This document shows, in pieces, positions 1 to 11,179 of a stretch of 64,000 bases of DNA. The stretch covers positions 2,067,001 through 2,131,000 of the forward strand of contig JAQFVV010006342.1 in assembly GCA_028023455.1 (NCBI GenBank). The letters are read 5' to 3'. Below the pieces are notes generated by a model. That model did no database searches and was not told the origin of the DNA. It was given only the letters and a program-made list of their open reading frames with translations. The position numbers and the translations under genes were made by a program. Origin of the DNA: Epiperipatus broadwayi. Taxonomy: Eukaryota > Onychophora > Udeonychophora > Euonychophora > Peripatidae. The stretch's first letter is position 1. The number at the start of each line of letters is the position of its first letter.

Positions 1-2155
1 TGTTGGAGTGAAGTCAATTTTTAATCTTGGAGCATGATAGAATCTGTTTAGCATTTTTCACATATAAACACTCATGGTTTTATATTCTGGCTCCTATTAA
101 TATTAGATGCTGATGTTTTGAATGAGAGACATCCAAGGTTTTTATGGTGGTTTTTCTGCTTAAAAAGTATTCCAAGTATTGTCTAAAAATTTAATACTAG
201 AAGACAATTTGAGTTTGAAGCACCAGTATCAACATTCTTAATAACTTTGATCAAAATTACTATTTCTACAAATGCATTCATTTAATTCTAACATGAAAAA
301 GAATCTGATCTTTTAATAGTTTTGATGTAAAAAATCCAACAAAGAATAAAAGCTTTCTTTCCATAAACTCTCTGAATTTTCATTAATGAAATGGCCCCAG
401 GTGTCAATGTGTAAGTCAAATTTTTATTATCATTCATTAACTTTTCCTTGATATATCTAGGAATTCCAAAAATAATAAGTACCAAATTATATCTCACAGA
501 AAATTCAGCATCATGCAGCCTCTATTTATTTGGTGATCTGCCCTTTCAAAGAAAATTGTAACCATCCACATGTTCATGTAACTTCCTAAAAGCAACCGCA
601 TCAATCTTAAATCTTGATGACTTCTTACCAGTGTTGTCCTTCACTAATAGCTTGAGGATTTTATATCAAGTTAAGTTCATATAACTGTTGCTCAAATTGA
701 TTTTTAGAAAGCCTTTGATTCTATTAATATTCAAAGATTTTCAAAGTATTACTTATAACTCAAATTTAGTATAAGAGATAAGCAACATAAGGAACAAATT
801 CGTTGCTATTTGAAATTTTTTTCAGTTTATTTAATAAATAATATATATATATAGGGAGCATACCAATAGCTCAAAAAAAAGCTCTTATTGATGTGTGATA
901 AGAGAAAAATATTTCAAATCTCTATCTAGAATATTCCTACCCCCAGACCAATTGTTTTTGAGCTTTTGGCTCACCTCAATGTCACACAATATATGATTTG
1001 TTTTATATATATATATAAACTTATTCATTTATGGAATGTTATCATTATTAGCACCAGGAAGAATTTCATTAGCTAAATTAAATAAAACCACATGTCATTA
1101 TTTTTCAAAACTTAAATGAATCATCTTCATGGCAAATGTCTGGGATTAGACTATTATTTATTACTAAATTTCTCATAAAACTAATTTTTGGATTAACGGA
1201 GAAATCAAACAAAGTATTGAATGCAATATGAATACCTTTAAATTCTCACAATAATTATGTTTAGACACAGACCAAGTTAGTAAATTCAGTTTACAAGGTA
1301 TTTTTAATTTATAATAATCTTTGATGTTTTCTAAAGCTTTTATCAATCAACAGCTACCAAAGCAATTAAATCTCCAGGGAATTAATTTTTATTTAATTTG
1401 TTTTTAATTTTTAGAATTTGTATATCTATGGGATTTTTTCCCCTAGCTTCTTCTTTCTATATATCACTATAGAATTTTAGGTAATACATTTATTTTCTTC
1501 TGACACATATTTTAAGTAAATATTTTTTTATTTTCATGCAAATAATATGTAAAACTTAGTAAAACCATCATACAAAGAAGATATAAGGTATATGCTATAT
1601 CATTATATATTTATACGAATGCAGTATTTGTTCTCTGGCTTAGAGAAAAATGCTTGAACCTAAATGAATGTATCTTAAGGGACATTTTTTTATGCTGATC
1701 TAATTGACATTATAAAAAAAACAAGCCTCATGAACTTCTTACATTTACAGTATTCTTATATATACTTGCTCTTTGTCTTTTTATATTGGCTATATCTAAA
1801 TTTGACATGTTTAAAGCATCTTAATTATAAGAACATTTTCTAGTGACTATCTCATCATTAATGATATTGTAATCATTCACAAAAATTTTGTAACTTCTTT
1901 ACAACTTTTATAAAAATGATCTATTATTTGTAATTTAAAAATTACTAGTATATTTTTCAAATAATACTCATGTATTAATTGACAGTAACTCATTTTGCAT
2001 ATGTTATGAGGGTAATAATAACTTATGTTGAAGAAGTTTTTAATAATTAACTTTATCCTGGCAAAAATATTCAAGATATATTTTAAAGTTTATATCTATT
2101 AATCTGAATGCATTTTATATGACATTTATTCTACATTAATCAATGAGCATAACAG
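1..2155. other. AT-rich DNA, no gene recognised
   Basis: Both strands contain only short open frames with no recognisable motif. Short TA microsatellites lie near 840-853 and 1005-1018 and bracket a slightly richer stretch. I see no RNA gene or transposon protein. Confidence 0.6.
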
Positions 2156-2162
2156 AAAAGAA

Positions 2163-2287
2163 TATGGCAAAACTTGGGGTGGAGAATGGAAAGGGAAGTC
2201 AAAGTGGCTAAAAGGTTTCTCTGGGCATAGCTGCTGAGATATTCCTGACTCTGTATAAGGAGATGTCACAGTGCATCACATCACATC
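2163..2287 (+). mobile_element. LINE 3'-end fragment (same family as 18.0 kb)
   Basis: On this strand the segment matches the reverse complement of 18005-18130, the end of a LINE C-terminal reading frame plus its short 3' tail. Both end in a microsatellite-like tail made of CATCA units. Only the last ~125 bases remain. It abuts the left inverted repeat of the PLE fragment at 2286. Confidence 0.65.
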
Positions 2288-2336
2288 TTTGTCAACTAAC
2301 ACTTTAAACTAATCTTTCCACAATTCCATGATCTTA
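2288..2336 (-). repeat. Left inverted repeat of PLE fragment
   Basis: About 50 bases match, in reverse orientation, the PLE tail near 3078-3125 and, in direct orientation, the tandem tail units at 46060-46125. This shows a second, oppositely oriented tail at the left edge of the insertion. Confidence 0.7.
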
Positions 2337-3102
2337 ATGAATAAACCAATTAAACCAATAGTAAAAAGAGGATATATTCCATATAAATCAAGAGTGCCAA
2401 TGTCACATAAAATGGCAAGTTTAAAATCCTTCTTATTTAGAAATAATAGTCTTTGTAAATATTCAACGGATAAAGCTAAAAATATTGAAATATATTCAAA
2501 TAAATTGTTAAATGTTGGCTACAATTATAATCATATATATAATGTTATTAAAAATTTTAATATGAAATATAAGAATGAAAATAATAATAATATTGATTCT
2601 TCTGCTAATAAAAAAATATGGATATCAATACCATATATTTTGAATGATCAAGTAAATTTTATAAGGAAAATTTATAAAAGTATATGGGACAATGCATTGT
2701 ACACATCTTTTACATTAAACAAGTTAATAAATAACCCTAAAGATAAAATCTCATTTATAAATAAAAATTGCATCATTTATAAATAGATATGTAGGTGTGG
2801 TAGCAGATATATAGGGGAATTGAGATGCATGTTGGAATAGAGAGTATTTGCTATTATTAAAAAGGGTTCAGAAAACAAAACAAAATTGCAAAGTAAATAA
2901 TAATGTTTCAGCATCTGTTTTTTACAATCATAATAAGTCATGTATTTATAGTTTTAACTTCAATTATAATAATGTAAAAATAATGCAAATTGAAAAAAAT
3001 AACAAATGGAAAATAAAGGAAGCTATGCTAATATACAAATACAAACAAGATTTTATTGACAGGCAGAAAACGTTACGATCATGGAGCTTTTCAAAGTGTT
3101 AG
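2328..3102 (+). pseudogene. PLE protein relic: linker plus GIY-YIG endonuclease
   Basis: The frame 2328-2786 (152 codons) ends in a typical PLE linker: IPYILN, then KDKIS, then CIIYK. After an in-frame stop at about 2786 the same frame continues with CRCGSRYIGEL, the Cys-rich GIY-YIG signature (YIGE). A second frame, 2848-3102, carries the nuclease C-terminal half with a KWKIKEAMLI helix that supplies the conserved Glu. The known family role is target nicking for reverse transcription. At least two stops separate the parts and the RT domain is absent, so this is dead. Family assignment is firm; exact boundaries are not. Confidence 0.8.
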
Positions 3103-3324
3103 TTGGCCAAGACTACAAGGATAGTCGAAAGCGCTCCTAAGTGGATAAATTTTTTAAAGTTATACTTTACATATATCTAATTACTGTATTTATAAATATT
3201 CAATTATAAGATTATATATTGTAACGATATATAGATATGTCGTTACATTAATTTAAATCGTTATAATATATATATATAAGATCACAATAAAATACACTTT
3301 TAAAGGTAAGTTTAAATATATATA

Positions 3325-4180
3325 TATAGTTTTTAATAATTTGCAAGTTCTAATTTAAATTTGGTAGAAAGTTTTTGAAAGTCAGGAATATCAACTATTA
3401 TGGTTTTGTTAGTAGTTTTTATCTCTCTAGTTTTGTGTTAATACATATCTTATAACTTTCTAATGAATGATCCTTTTCTGGATTGAGATTATTAAGAACA
3501 TTACAATCTTGAAATATATATTTTCTGTTAGTTAAACTATAAACCAATTCTACAATATTTTCATTTGAATGCTTTCATGCCCATTTCCATTTAGCATTAT
3601 TCTCGAAGAAAGAATGTATAGTATAGTTTTTTTCTGTGCATTCTGCAATTCTCACGTCTCTTTTATTTATTTCATTTATTAATAGTTCTTTCATTTTTCA
3701 TTTGTTTACTAATTCTAGTATTAAAGTCTCCCATGGCAGTTTTAAAATATTGTTTGGTCTGATCAAAAGCATTTTGTGCATCCATATAAAAATCTTCTAC
3801 TTCTTCATCACAGTGAGAATTTATTGATGTGTAAAAGTGAATTATCCATATTTGGTATTTTCTGTTAATTTTATTAACTAATCTTGCCATCTCTAATATA
3901 TTATCAATCTCCACAACATTGTTCTTTAAATTTTATTTATAATAAATTCCACTCTACTTGAGTTTCCAATATTCGTGTCTTCGTAGTAAAGTATATGTCC
4001 ACTTTTTAAATCAATAATCTCTTTCTCTTTTCTTTTAACCTCATAAAGTCCAAGAATGTCTCATTTAATATTAGATAGTTTTCCAATTTATGTAATCTTC
4101 ATTAATTTGAAAGTGGTCTGCAGTTATAAATATCTAACTAAAAGACCATCATCATATAGTAACATGTCTGCAATAAGAAG
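3325..4180 (-). pseudogene. RTE-type LINE endonuclease fragment
   Basis: Conceptual translation of the minus strand shows an RTE apurinic-like endonuclease. From about 4090 downward it reads LGLYEVKRKEKEII, SGHILYYEDT, then a conserved region ending in DEEVEDFYMDAQ and MGDFNTRISKQ (3672-3914). It continues, frameshifted, to about 3325, in parallel with 32190-32800 of the larger RTE copy at 30.2-32.8 kb. This copy keeps more of the nuclease N-terminus than that one. The domain normally nicks the target DNA for reverse transcription. Stops and frameshifts make it inactive. It follows directly on the PLE tail. Confidence 0.8.
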
Positions 4181-4184
4181 ATTC

Positions 4185-5030
4185 TTGTTATCCTCCAGTT
4201 TTTGCTGCCAGTCACTGCCTTAGCTGATGACTTTAGAGATTCCATGGAATACGGGTTATAATTTAATTTTTTCTGTCATGATTGTAAATGTTGATTTAAA
4301 AAACATATATATCATTTGCACATACATTCATCTTGCCTTCAATAAAATTTGATTAATATTTTGGTTAAAAACTATCAGGCAATTGAGAAAAAAAGAACAT
4401 GGCGTTTCATGATTTGGAAACTCAGAAGTAAAAAGCCAATAAACTTACCACAATATTTTAGTGAGCAACCTGTTTATGCTCATTTACTATGAATAATCAT
4501 ATAGTGATAACAGATGAAATGACAAGAATAAATGGAAAGTGAAAAGGACATATGGGAATTTCCATGTTTTGTTCTTTTAAGGCAGAAGTATTGCCCATTA
4601 TATCCAGCCCACAGCCTTGATAATTTCTTTCTAAACATCAATATTTGTAACACCTTGCAGGGATTAAAATACAAACAATTCAAACTTCTAAATGTTTTAA
4701 GTTGGCTTTAAACAGAAGCAAAACTTATTACTTTGTACCATTTTTCTATTATCAAATGCTGCCAACTCTGGATGAAAGTTACTTGTCGTTCAGTTATTTT
4801 AAGCGCCATGATGATTGCTATTGTAATGCAATAGTATGCTAATAAAAAGTTCATTCAATGACTTATACTTTTTCACCTATAACAATGCCTGAATTTAAAG
4901 TTAAAAAAAGAAAAGTAAATCAAAAAGGTAGAATTTTCCAAGAAAAATAGAAAACATTTTTTTGTAGAAATAAAAAATATTTCAACATATTTGATATATA
5001 GATAAAGTATTTCTGTAGTGAAAGAATATA
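4185..5030. other. No gene recognised
   Basis: AT-rich sequence with only short meaningless frames, including one of 67 codons at 4480-4683 on the minus strand that shows no family motif. Confidence 0.5.
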
Positions 5031-5034
5031 GTCT

Positions 5035-6240
5035 AAAACACCATTATAAAACAAATCATAAAAACCATGATAAATATACAGAAAAGATGCATAATGCCAA
5101 ACTTAAAAGATTTTAAAAAAATAAATTGAATTTGCAACTGAGGATATATTCAAATGTTAATAAAGCAATTGATACTCTTAAATGTAGTTACACCATAATT
5201 TTAAAAAAAATGCTTAGGCTTCAAAATGTTTACTGATACAGAATATATTAAAAAATGTATTTTAAGTGCTCTTAGTTATATGTCTGGGAAAAAAGCATTT
5301 CAAAGTAATATATTAAAAATATAAGAGAACATCCAAAATATATTGCATGAAAAATAAAGTTATGTAGCATTTTCCATTGTAGTTGATGAAAGCATAAACA
5401 TTATTAATACTTCCAAGATAGCAATATTTATTGATAATGATATGAATGTCACTGAAAAATTATTGGATATAATGCCTATATCAGGAATAATAACAGGAAA
5501 TGACTTATGTTTATGTATTAAGAAAAGTCTTGAAAATGCTTGTGTGGACAGGTTGAAATTAGTAAGTGCAACTACAGGTAGGACTTTTTATGGTTGATAT
5601 CAGTATTGGACTTGTTACAAAACATGAAAAAAAATAAAAGGTTGTGCAAGAACAAACTTAAATCATTCCACTGAATAATGCATGGAGACATTTTGTGCTA
5701 AAAGACTACAGATGAAGCACATCTTCCAAAGCATAAGCTTGTGGTTAAGACCTATAGAGGTTCCTACCATTGCATTTTCATGTGCACCCTCTTGAGGTTT
5801 ACAGCCTTAGTAAATATTAATAGTAAACTGGATACACTCTTAAACCTTGAATCATCAACATCTCAATGCTTTGTTGGATGAATTGAACTCACGATACAAC
5901 AGTTTTCTATATTATATGGAGGTTGAGTGTCTTAGTTATGATGTCATTTTAAAAAGATTTTTTTGAACTCTTAAAAGAAGCTGACATGTTCATTTCATAC
6001 AAATGGAAATTGATTCACTGATAAAGATTGGTGCAAAGACTTGAACTTTGTAATTGACATAACATTCTACTTAAACACTCTGAATACTGTTCTATATAGA
6101 AGTGAACACTTGACATATCATACTTTATTTTTGGCAAACCCAGGTGCCACAGAATAATTTAATCCACTTTTATATATGTAAATCAATTTTTCAAAATAAT
6201 AATGATGTTCAAAAATACATTCCTCATATTAAAGAATTAA
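5035..6240 (+). pseudogene. hAT transposase relic
   Basis: A decayed hAT transposase of the type seen in ZBED/GTF2IRD2-like domesticated proteins. Translated pieces in order: VVDESINI (5380s), matching the catalytic-core DEST motif; EKLLDIMPISG and TGNDLC (5450-5510); VDRLKLVSATTGR, matching the W..L.G..TDGAP block; then FCAKRLQMKH (5690s), matching the HCxxHxxxLxAK block; LDELNSRYN (5870s); and DLNFVIDITFYLNTLN (6045-6080), the C-terminal block. Frameshifts and stops occur between pieces. Terminal inverted repeats were not found. The family call is based on motif order. Confidence 0.75.
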
Positions 6241-6249
6241 AAAAATTTT

Positions 6250-7740
6250 CTCCCTTCTAGGAAGAGAAATATTTGGTTTCAACAGCAGTTGATGATGGTG
6301 GTCAATAATATTACCACCTCCAGTTCCATGTTCCATAAAAAATGATCCCACTGAAATTCTTATCAGTTGATCCACACTGGAAAATCCAAAGCTGATAATT
6401 TTTTTCCAGTCAGGATCCCTCAGTTTTCAGGGTTGGCCAAGTTTGTAAAACTCAAACCTAAGTTTGTGGACTTTTTATTGAAGGTCAACCTTGGGGCCCT
6501 GCCTACTGGTATGTTTTTTTGTCATCAGAGGGGATATAATATTAATCCCATCTCTCCCCTGTGTAGAAAACAAGATGAGTCCATAGCCCATATACTCAAT
6601 CAATGTGAATTGAGGACTCATCTTAGAAACATAGTTCTATAGAGAATTATGGGACTTGACTCCACCTGTGTTAACCTGATTCATGCTTTCAAAAAGGGAA
6701 TTTTTGGTGTTATCAGACTGGCTACATTCATAAACTTTGTTATCTGGATGAAAAGATGTCCGAGTTTTATTTGAAAGAGAATTGGACTGTACTATGGAAG
6801 TTGCTTCATAAATAAAAAGAAAGTGATATAAGAACTTGCCTACCATGGCTTGCAGACCAAACTTGGAGCCAACTAAAGCTTTGAGGACAGCCATTGGTCT
6901 TTCTGAGTTATCTGGCTCCACAATATACTAAATTGATCTTTACCAAGTGGTTGTCTGCCCATTATGGGTGTGCTTAATAGCACCACATGTAAAATCTGGT
7001 TTCTACTATATTTTAATTAATTTGTTAATTATTATTGATGGATCATTTCTACCAACACCTTTGATTTATACTTGATGTGAACAAAATTGAGTTTCTTACC
7101 CTTTAATCATTTTGGGTGGACCTCACTTAATTATGACCCGAATTTGATCAAAGGTATGTTTGCTTTTCTGATTATGTTGACTCACAGTGTAAGTTTTGTC
7201 ATTGATAATTTATATTGTGTTTCATATCCCAGTGGGTTTAGATTGTGAGCTAATATAGTCTTCACAAGTTATGTATAATGTAACACTATCTTGTTTAAAT
7301 TGGTTAGTCTTTAAATATTTAGTATAATATACATTCAGTTGCACATGTTGTAGCCAGGTTTGTCTAGCCTTTGTAACTCTAGATAAACAATATATATTAT
7401 ATTTATTTGTGATCCATAATTTACATATCTTGTACTTCATATCATGTTGGGTTTTCTTTATTCATAATCTTTACATCAGGTTAACATTGTTATCTTTGTA
7501 GTCTTTATTTGAAGAGCCACTACAGTCTTGACAAGTTATTCGTATACAATGCCATTTTGGTTAATCTTGTTAACCATTCCTTATTTAGTGTAATATGTTT
7601 CAATTCCTTGTAAATTATACCTGCAAATCGTCCATGCTATGTAAATCTGGACTAACTATTTATACTATACTCGACTGAGATTTGTATTTCTGTATAACCT
7701 TCCATAATTGTTATAGTAAATAAAGTTTATTTTGAAAAAT
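6250..7740 (+). pseudogene. LINE 3' end: C-terminal Cys/His motif and 3' UTR
   Basis: The frame 6367-6642 (91 codons) contains SPLCRKQDESIAHILNQC, the C-x2-C...H-x4-C motif found after the reverse transcriptase in several LINE clades, including R2/NeSL-like and CR1-like. Frameshifted LINE C-terminal sequence follows to about 6900. A non-coding stretch then runs to an AATAAA-like signal near 7718 and a short A-rich end. The RT domain is absent, so the copy is 5'-truncated. I cannot fix the clade. Confidence 0.6.
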
Positions 7741-8185
7741 AAAAAGAATTAAAAATTGAATTTGAAAAAAGATTTTGATTTCAAGCAGATAGAAATTAAT
7801 TTATTATTATTATGTAGTTCATCTTTTTAATTAATATTGAAAATGTTGAGGAAGAATTACAAGTGGAAGCAATTGGTCTCCAATGCAATATTTAACTAAA
7901 AACAAATATAATGACATTGATATACCAAATTTTTAGAAATACCTGGCTTAAAACCAATCCTGCCTAATAGGATAGTTGTGGCTATGGTTATTAAAGAGCC
8001 AAAGACACCAAAATGTATGGGTACTGAACTGGGTTCAGACCCATATGACTATATAAGCTAATGGGCTTGGATTGAAAACATTAAGGTGCTTTCAGTTTAA
8101 GACTCATAGTTTTGTAGTTAAAGGTAATAAAAGTGGTTTCTGGAGGGTTGCATTAGATCCTAAGATCTAGATGCAGTGCTCTCAG

Positions 8186-8244
8186 ATCCAAGGCTCCTCA
8201 CTGACAAAGGCCATAAGTCAGAAACTAGTCTGGGGATATTGGAT
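8186..8244 (+). ncRNA. Type I hammerhead ribozyme, family 1, core-mutated
   Basis: Stem I helices ATCCAA/TTGGAT and TCCTCA/TGGGGA flank the core. The core reads CTGACAA (G8 changed to A), and GAAA with the AC-TA-GT stem III and the GTC cleavage site at 8221-8230 are retained. The G8 change should disable cleavage. Confidence 0.7.
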
Positions 8245-8639
8245 AAGTAGGCACTAGATGGGAATTTTATGCACAAGCCTTCTGGCATCCATTGATTACT
8301 CTAGCTTGCTGGGTGTGGCAATATATGTAGTGAGTTTTGCCTGTTTTAACAACAGTTATACACAAGCATAGGAGGAGGTGGTCATGTGATGTTTATTGGC
8401 TTAAAACCAATCCTGCCTAATAGGATAGTGGTGGCTATGGTTATTAAAGAGCCAAAGACACCAAAATGTATGGGTACTGAACTGGGTTCAGACCCATATG
8501 ATTATATAAGCTAATGGGCTTGGATTGAAAACATTAAGGTGTTTTCAGTTTAAGACTCATAGTTTTGTAGTTAAAGGAGATAAAAGGTGGTTGCTGGAGG
8601 GTTGCATTAGATCCTAAGATGTAGATGCAGTGTTCTCAG

Positions 8640-8698
8640 GTCCAAGGCTCCTCACTGACGAAAGCCATAAGCCAGAAACTAGCCTGGAGATATTGGAT
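8640..8698 (+). ncRNA. Type I hammerhead ribozyme, family 1
   Basis: The core reads CTGACGA (8655-8661) and GAAA (8675-8678), with stem I partners GTCCAA/TTGGAT and TCCTCA/TGGAGA. The cleavage triplet GTC has become GCC, which also breaks stem III. The fold is recognisable but activity is probably lost. Confidence 0.7.
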
Positions 8699-8864
8699 GA
8701 GTAGGCACTAGATGTGGATTTTATGCACAAGCCTCTGGCATCCATTGATTACTCTAGCTTGCTGTGTGTGGCAATATATATAGTGAGTTTTGCCTGTTTT
8801 AACAACAGTTACACACAAGCATAGGAGGAGGTGGTCATGTGATGTTTATTGGCTTAAATACCTC

Positions 8865-9294
8865 AGCAATAAATGTTCCAAATATAAATCCATTATTCTG
8901 CAAAACTGTCAATCTCTGCAAGTACTTATATATGTGAACAGTTATTTTCAATTGTGACATTTAATAAGTCACAGTTCCACTCATGGATAAAAGATTCTAA
9001 ATTAAATGCAATATTTCATATTGCAATCTGAAACTAAAAAGCAGATACTGACATGGATCAAAATCACATTTAAAAAAGGGCTCTTAGATAAATAATCTTT
9101 ATTTTTGTCAGTCAAAAATATGTATTTAAAATTTTTCTTAAAGTATGAATAAAATGTAACTGAACTTCTATTTTTTAAATATATGTTATACTTTAAAAAT
9201 TTAAACTGAAAGATGATTATAAATTTAAATTTTAAATGATGGTGTAATTGTTTACTTAAATCGTAAAGGTCTGGTAACAAAAGCACCTTTATTA
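8865..9294. other. No gene recognised
   Basis: AT-rich DNA. A 94-codon minus-strand frame at 9002-9286 is low-complexity, rich in Ile, Phe, Lys and Tyr, and lacks motifs. Confidence 0.5.
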
Positions 9295-9295
9295 G

Positions 9296-9483
9296 AGCCT
9301 TTCTTTCTTTTTTTTTAGTTAGTTTTGATTCTCAGAATGATGAATACAGGCTATGTCTGATGACTAATTTTTTACAGCATTTTTTTCTCATGTGTCATAG
9401 CATCATCCGGGAAGCGAACCTGCTAATCCCGGACAACTACTTGTAAAGCCGCTGTCGCTGACCTCTCGACCACCGAGGCTTGA
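9296..9483 (-). mobile_element. tRNA-derived SINE
   Basis: The minus strand starts with a tRNA-like head (about 9480 down to 9405): an A-box TGGTCGAGAGGTCAGCGA and a B-box GGTTCGCTTCCC, resembling a type II (Ser/Leu-like) tRNA. The would-be acceptor strands do not pair, so it is not a tRNA gene. A ~90 bp body follows and the copy ends in an A-rich tail near 9300. It is markedly richer in GC and CpG than its surroundings, suggesting a fairly young insertion. Confidence 0.65.
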
Positions 9484-9489
9484 CATTTT

Positions 9490-10270
9490 GTTTTAACACC
9501 TCAAAGAAGAATCAAAGCGTCATTTTTCAGTTAACAGCAAAGCCTTTCTTATCTATTGTTAATTAATTCCGCGAATGGTATTTGCTAATAATGTTTATTT
9601 CATATGTGCTTAATTGTTTGTAAGTATATTAAACTAACATTTATACTGTAAAATGTTAGTAATTGTTGCAAATTATATCAGTAAAAGCTTTTTTAGATAA
9701 ACACAATGGTAAATAGTTGTGATAAGATGTGTCAGCCTATGGACCCATTAATAAGACTTTATGTATTTAAATAGTTCTTGCATTAATAAGATAAGTTGAA
9801 AATGTTAAACTATTGTCGTATGACATAACATATATATTAATTATCATAAAAATGGTAAAAAGAAAATCAATAAAATATTCTATCTTATTGTTATCCATAT
9901 GTTAAAATCATTATTAACTTAAAAGTGAAATATAAAAAAGTTAATACTTTTTTTATTAACTATTTATAATCTAAAAAAATTGTCTGTCAAAAATAATTTG
10001 TATTTCTTTTTTTAAATGAAATTGCTTTTAAATCATAATTACAAAAGTATATTTTATTAATGTATTTTTTTTAAAAAAAAAAAAAAGAGAGAGAAATATA
10101 GACAATCATTTTGTAAGACATAACCGTAAAGACAATTTTGGTATCTGTATTTCGTGCTTATACTAATTATTTACGGCTTATCGAATATGAAATGCTAAAA
10201 ATATAAACCTAGTCAAAGAATAAAGAAGTTCTAATGTGTTACTAAGATAACTCACAAGCTAAATTCTCAA
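9490..10270. other. No gene recognised; A/T-rich
   Basis: Very AT-rich sequence with a long A run at about 10070-10086 followed by GAGAGA. No coding or structural signal is seen. Confidence 0.5.
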
Positions 10271-10284
10271 AGAATCATTTAAAT

Positions 10285-10600
10285 CAGGGGTCCCCAACCC
10301 TATGCCCGCGGGCACCATGGTGCCCGCAGACCATTTTACGTGTGCCCGCCACTATCCGAACATGATAAAAAATTATTTATCTGATACAAATAAATTTAAT
10401 TTTTAAAATTTCTTATAAGTTATTGTATTATATTGTAATCAAATGTTAACATTTTATTTTTGAAATAAATATTTTTTTGTACATTATGTGTATTATTAAC
10501 AATATCCAACTACAAATTTACATCGAAAAAATAAATGGTGCCCGCCACCTGGCGAGTATTATAGAATGTGCTCTTAAGTGCAAAAGGTTGGGGACCACTG
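10285..10600. mobile_element. hAT-type MITE with perfect 8-bp duplication
   Basis: A 316 bp element with imperfect terminal inverted repeats CAGGGGTCCCCAACC and GGTTGGGGACCACTG. The flanks are an exact 8-base duplication, ATTTAAAT, at 10277-10284 and 10601-10608. TSD length and the CAGGGGTCCCC terminus are typical of hAT elements. The interior has no transposase; it holds GTGCCCGCC-type blocks near both ends that extend the symmetry. It needs an autonomous hAT for movement. Confidence 0.9.
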
Positions 10601-10614
10601 ATTTAAATCATTGT

Positions 10615-11175
10615 TTCCAAACTTGGACGATATCGTTTCCTTTTGGGCATTTATTGTATTTTAAGGGCAATAAGCTTTAATTTATGTTTTGAGGCAAATT
10701 TAAAATTTGCTGGGTGATTTATCAATGAATATTTTTTTTTTTTTTTTGCAATCTAGCTTGACTCTAAGAAAGTCTCTAGTGATTAAAAGCTATGCTATAT
10801 AATCATAATTACATATATATAATACTACCCAAGTTTATATTGAATATAATGCCACATTGTGTTTGTGATAACTCACTTGACTAAGCTAGTTAAGCAAATA
10901 AATTATTACTAACTTTTCGCAATGTTATATATAATAAAATTATTATAGAGAAAGGATGCTGCATTTCTTCAGTGTTTTTTTTTATTTCAGCAAAGAAAGT
11001 CTCCATTAATCTACTTGTGTCTTTTTATATTAGAACATAACAGATATATTTTATTGTCACTTTACAGATATATTTAATTGTACTTTGCTTAATATTATAT
11101 TGCTGCTTATCTTCAGTATAGAATTTAATGATGTTACTTTAATAATTTATTTTTTAACAATTAAAACCGATCAGA
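10615..11175. other. No gene recognised
   Basis: AT-rich DNA with homopolymer T runs near 10730-10746. No motif found. Confidence 0.5.
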
Positions 11176-11179
11176 AATT

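Larger units (their letters stand above)
2286..3300 (+). mobile_element. Penelope-like element fragment flanked by inverted repeats
   Basis: A 3' portion of a PLE. The coding relic (2328-3102) carries the RT-to-endonuclease linker and a GIY-YIG nuclease. The 3' tail (about 3078-3220) is shared with 46000-46267, so it belongs to a repeated family. A stretch at 2286-2336 is the reverse complement of part of the tail at 3078-3125, so the copy is flanked by inverted repeats with both tails pointing outward. PLEs are known for complex tandem and inverted terminal arrangements. The 5' two thirds, including the RT catalytic core, are missing. Confidence 0.75.
7945..8855 (+). mobile_element. Direct tandem dimer of hammerhead repeat family 1
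   Basis: Two head-to-tail units (7945-8397 and 8398-8855, period 453-454) of a non-coding repeat. Each unit has a tRNA-like 5' region with an A-box-like TGGCTATGGTTA (7979-7990) and a B-box-like GGTTCAGACCC (8032-8042), a hairpin around that B box, a hammerhead ribozyme and a 3' part ending near GATGTTTATTGG. The dimer is flanked by the 8-base duplication AAATACCT (7937-7944 and 8856-8863), so both units arrived in one insertion. Tandem units with self-cleaving ribozymes are the hallmark of retrozymes and satellite-like HHR elements. I infer a nonautonomous retroelement. Confidence 0.75.

Noticed and set aside
3078-3150. Possible three-way-junction ribozyme in the PLE tail (GAC/GTC stem followed by GAAA)
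   Set aside because: There is no CTGATGA strand, and the helix GGAGC/GCTCC exists in only one copy because of a small deletion; the tandem copies at 46.1 kb lack it.
4213-4245. CTGATGA at 4219 as a hammerhead core
   Set aside because: No GAAA follows a plausible stem II, and stem I strands do not pair.
9405-9480. tRNA gene on the minus strand
   Set aside because: A and B boxes are present but the acceptor and T-stem strands do not pair properly, and an A-rich tail follows the body; a SINE fits better.
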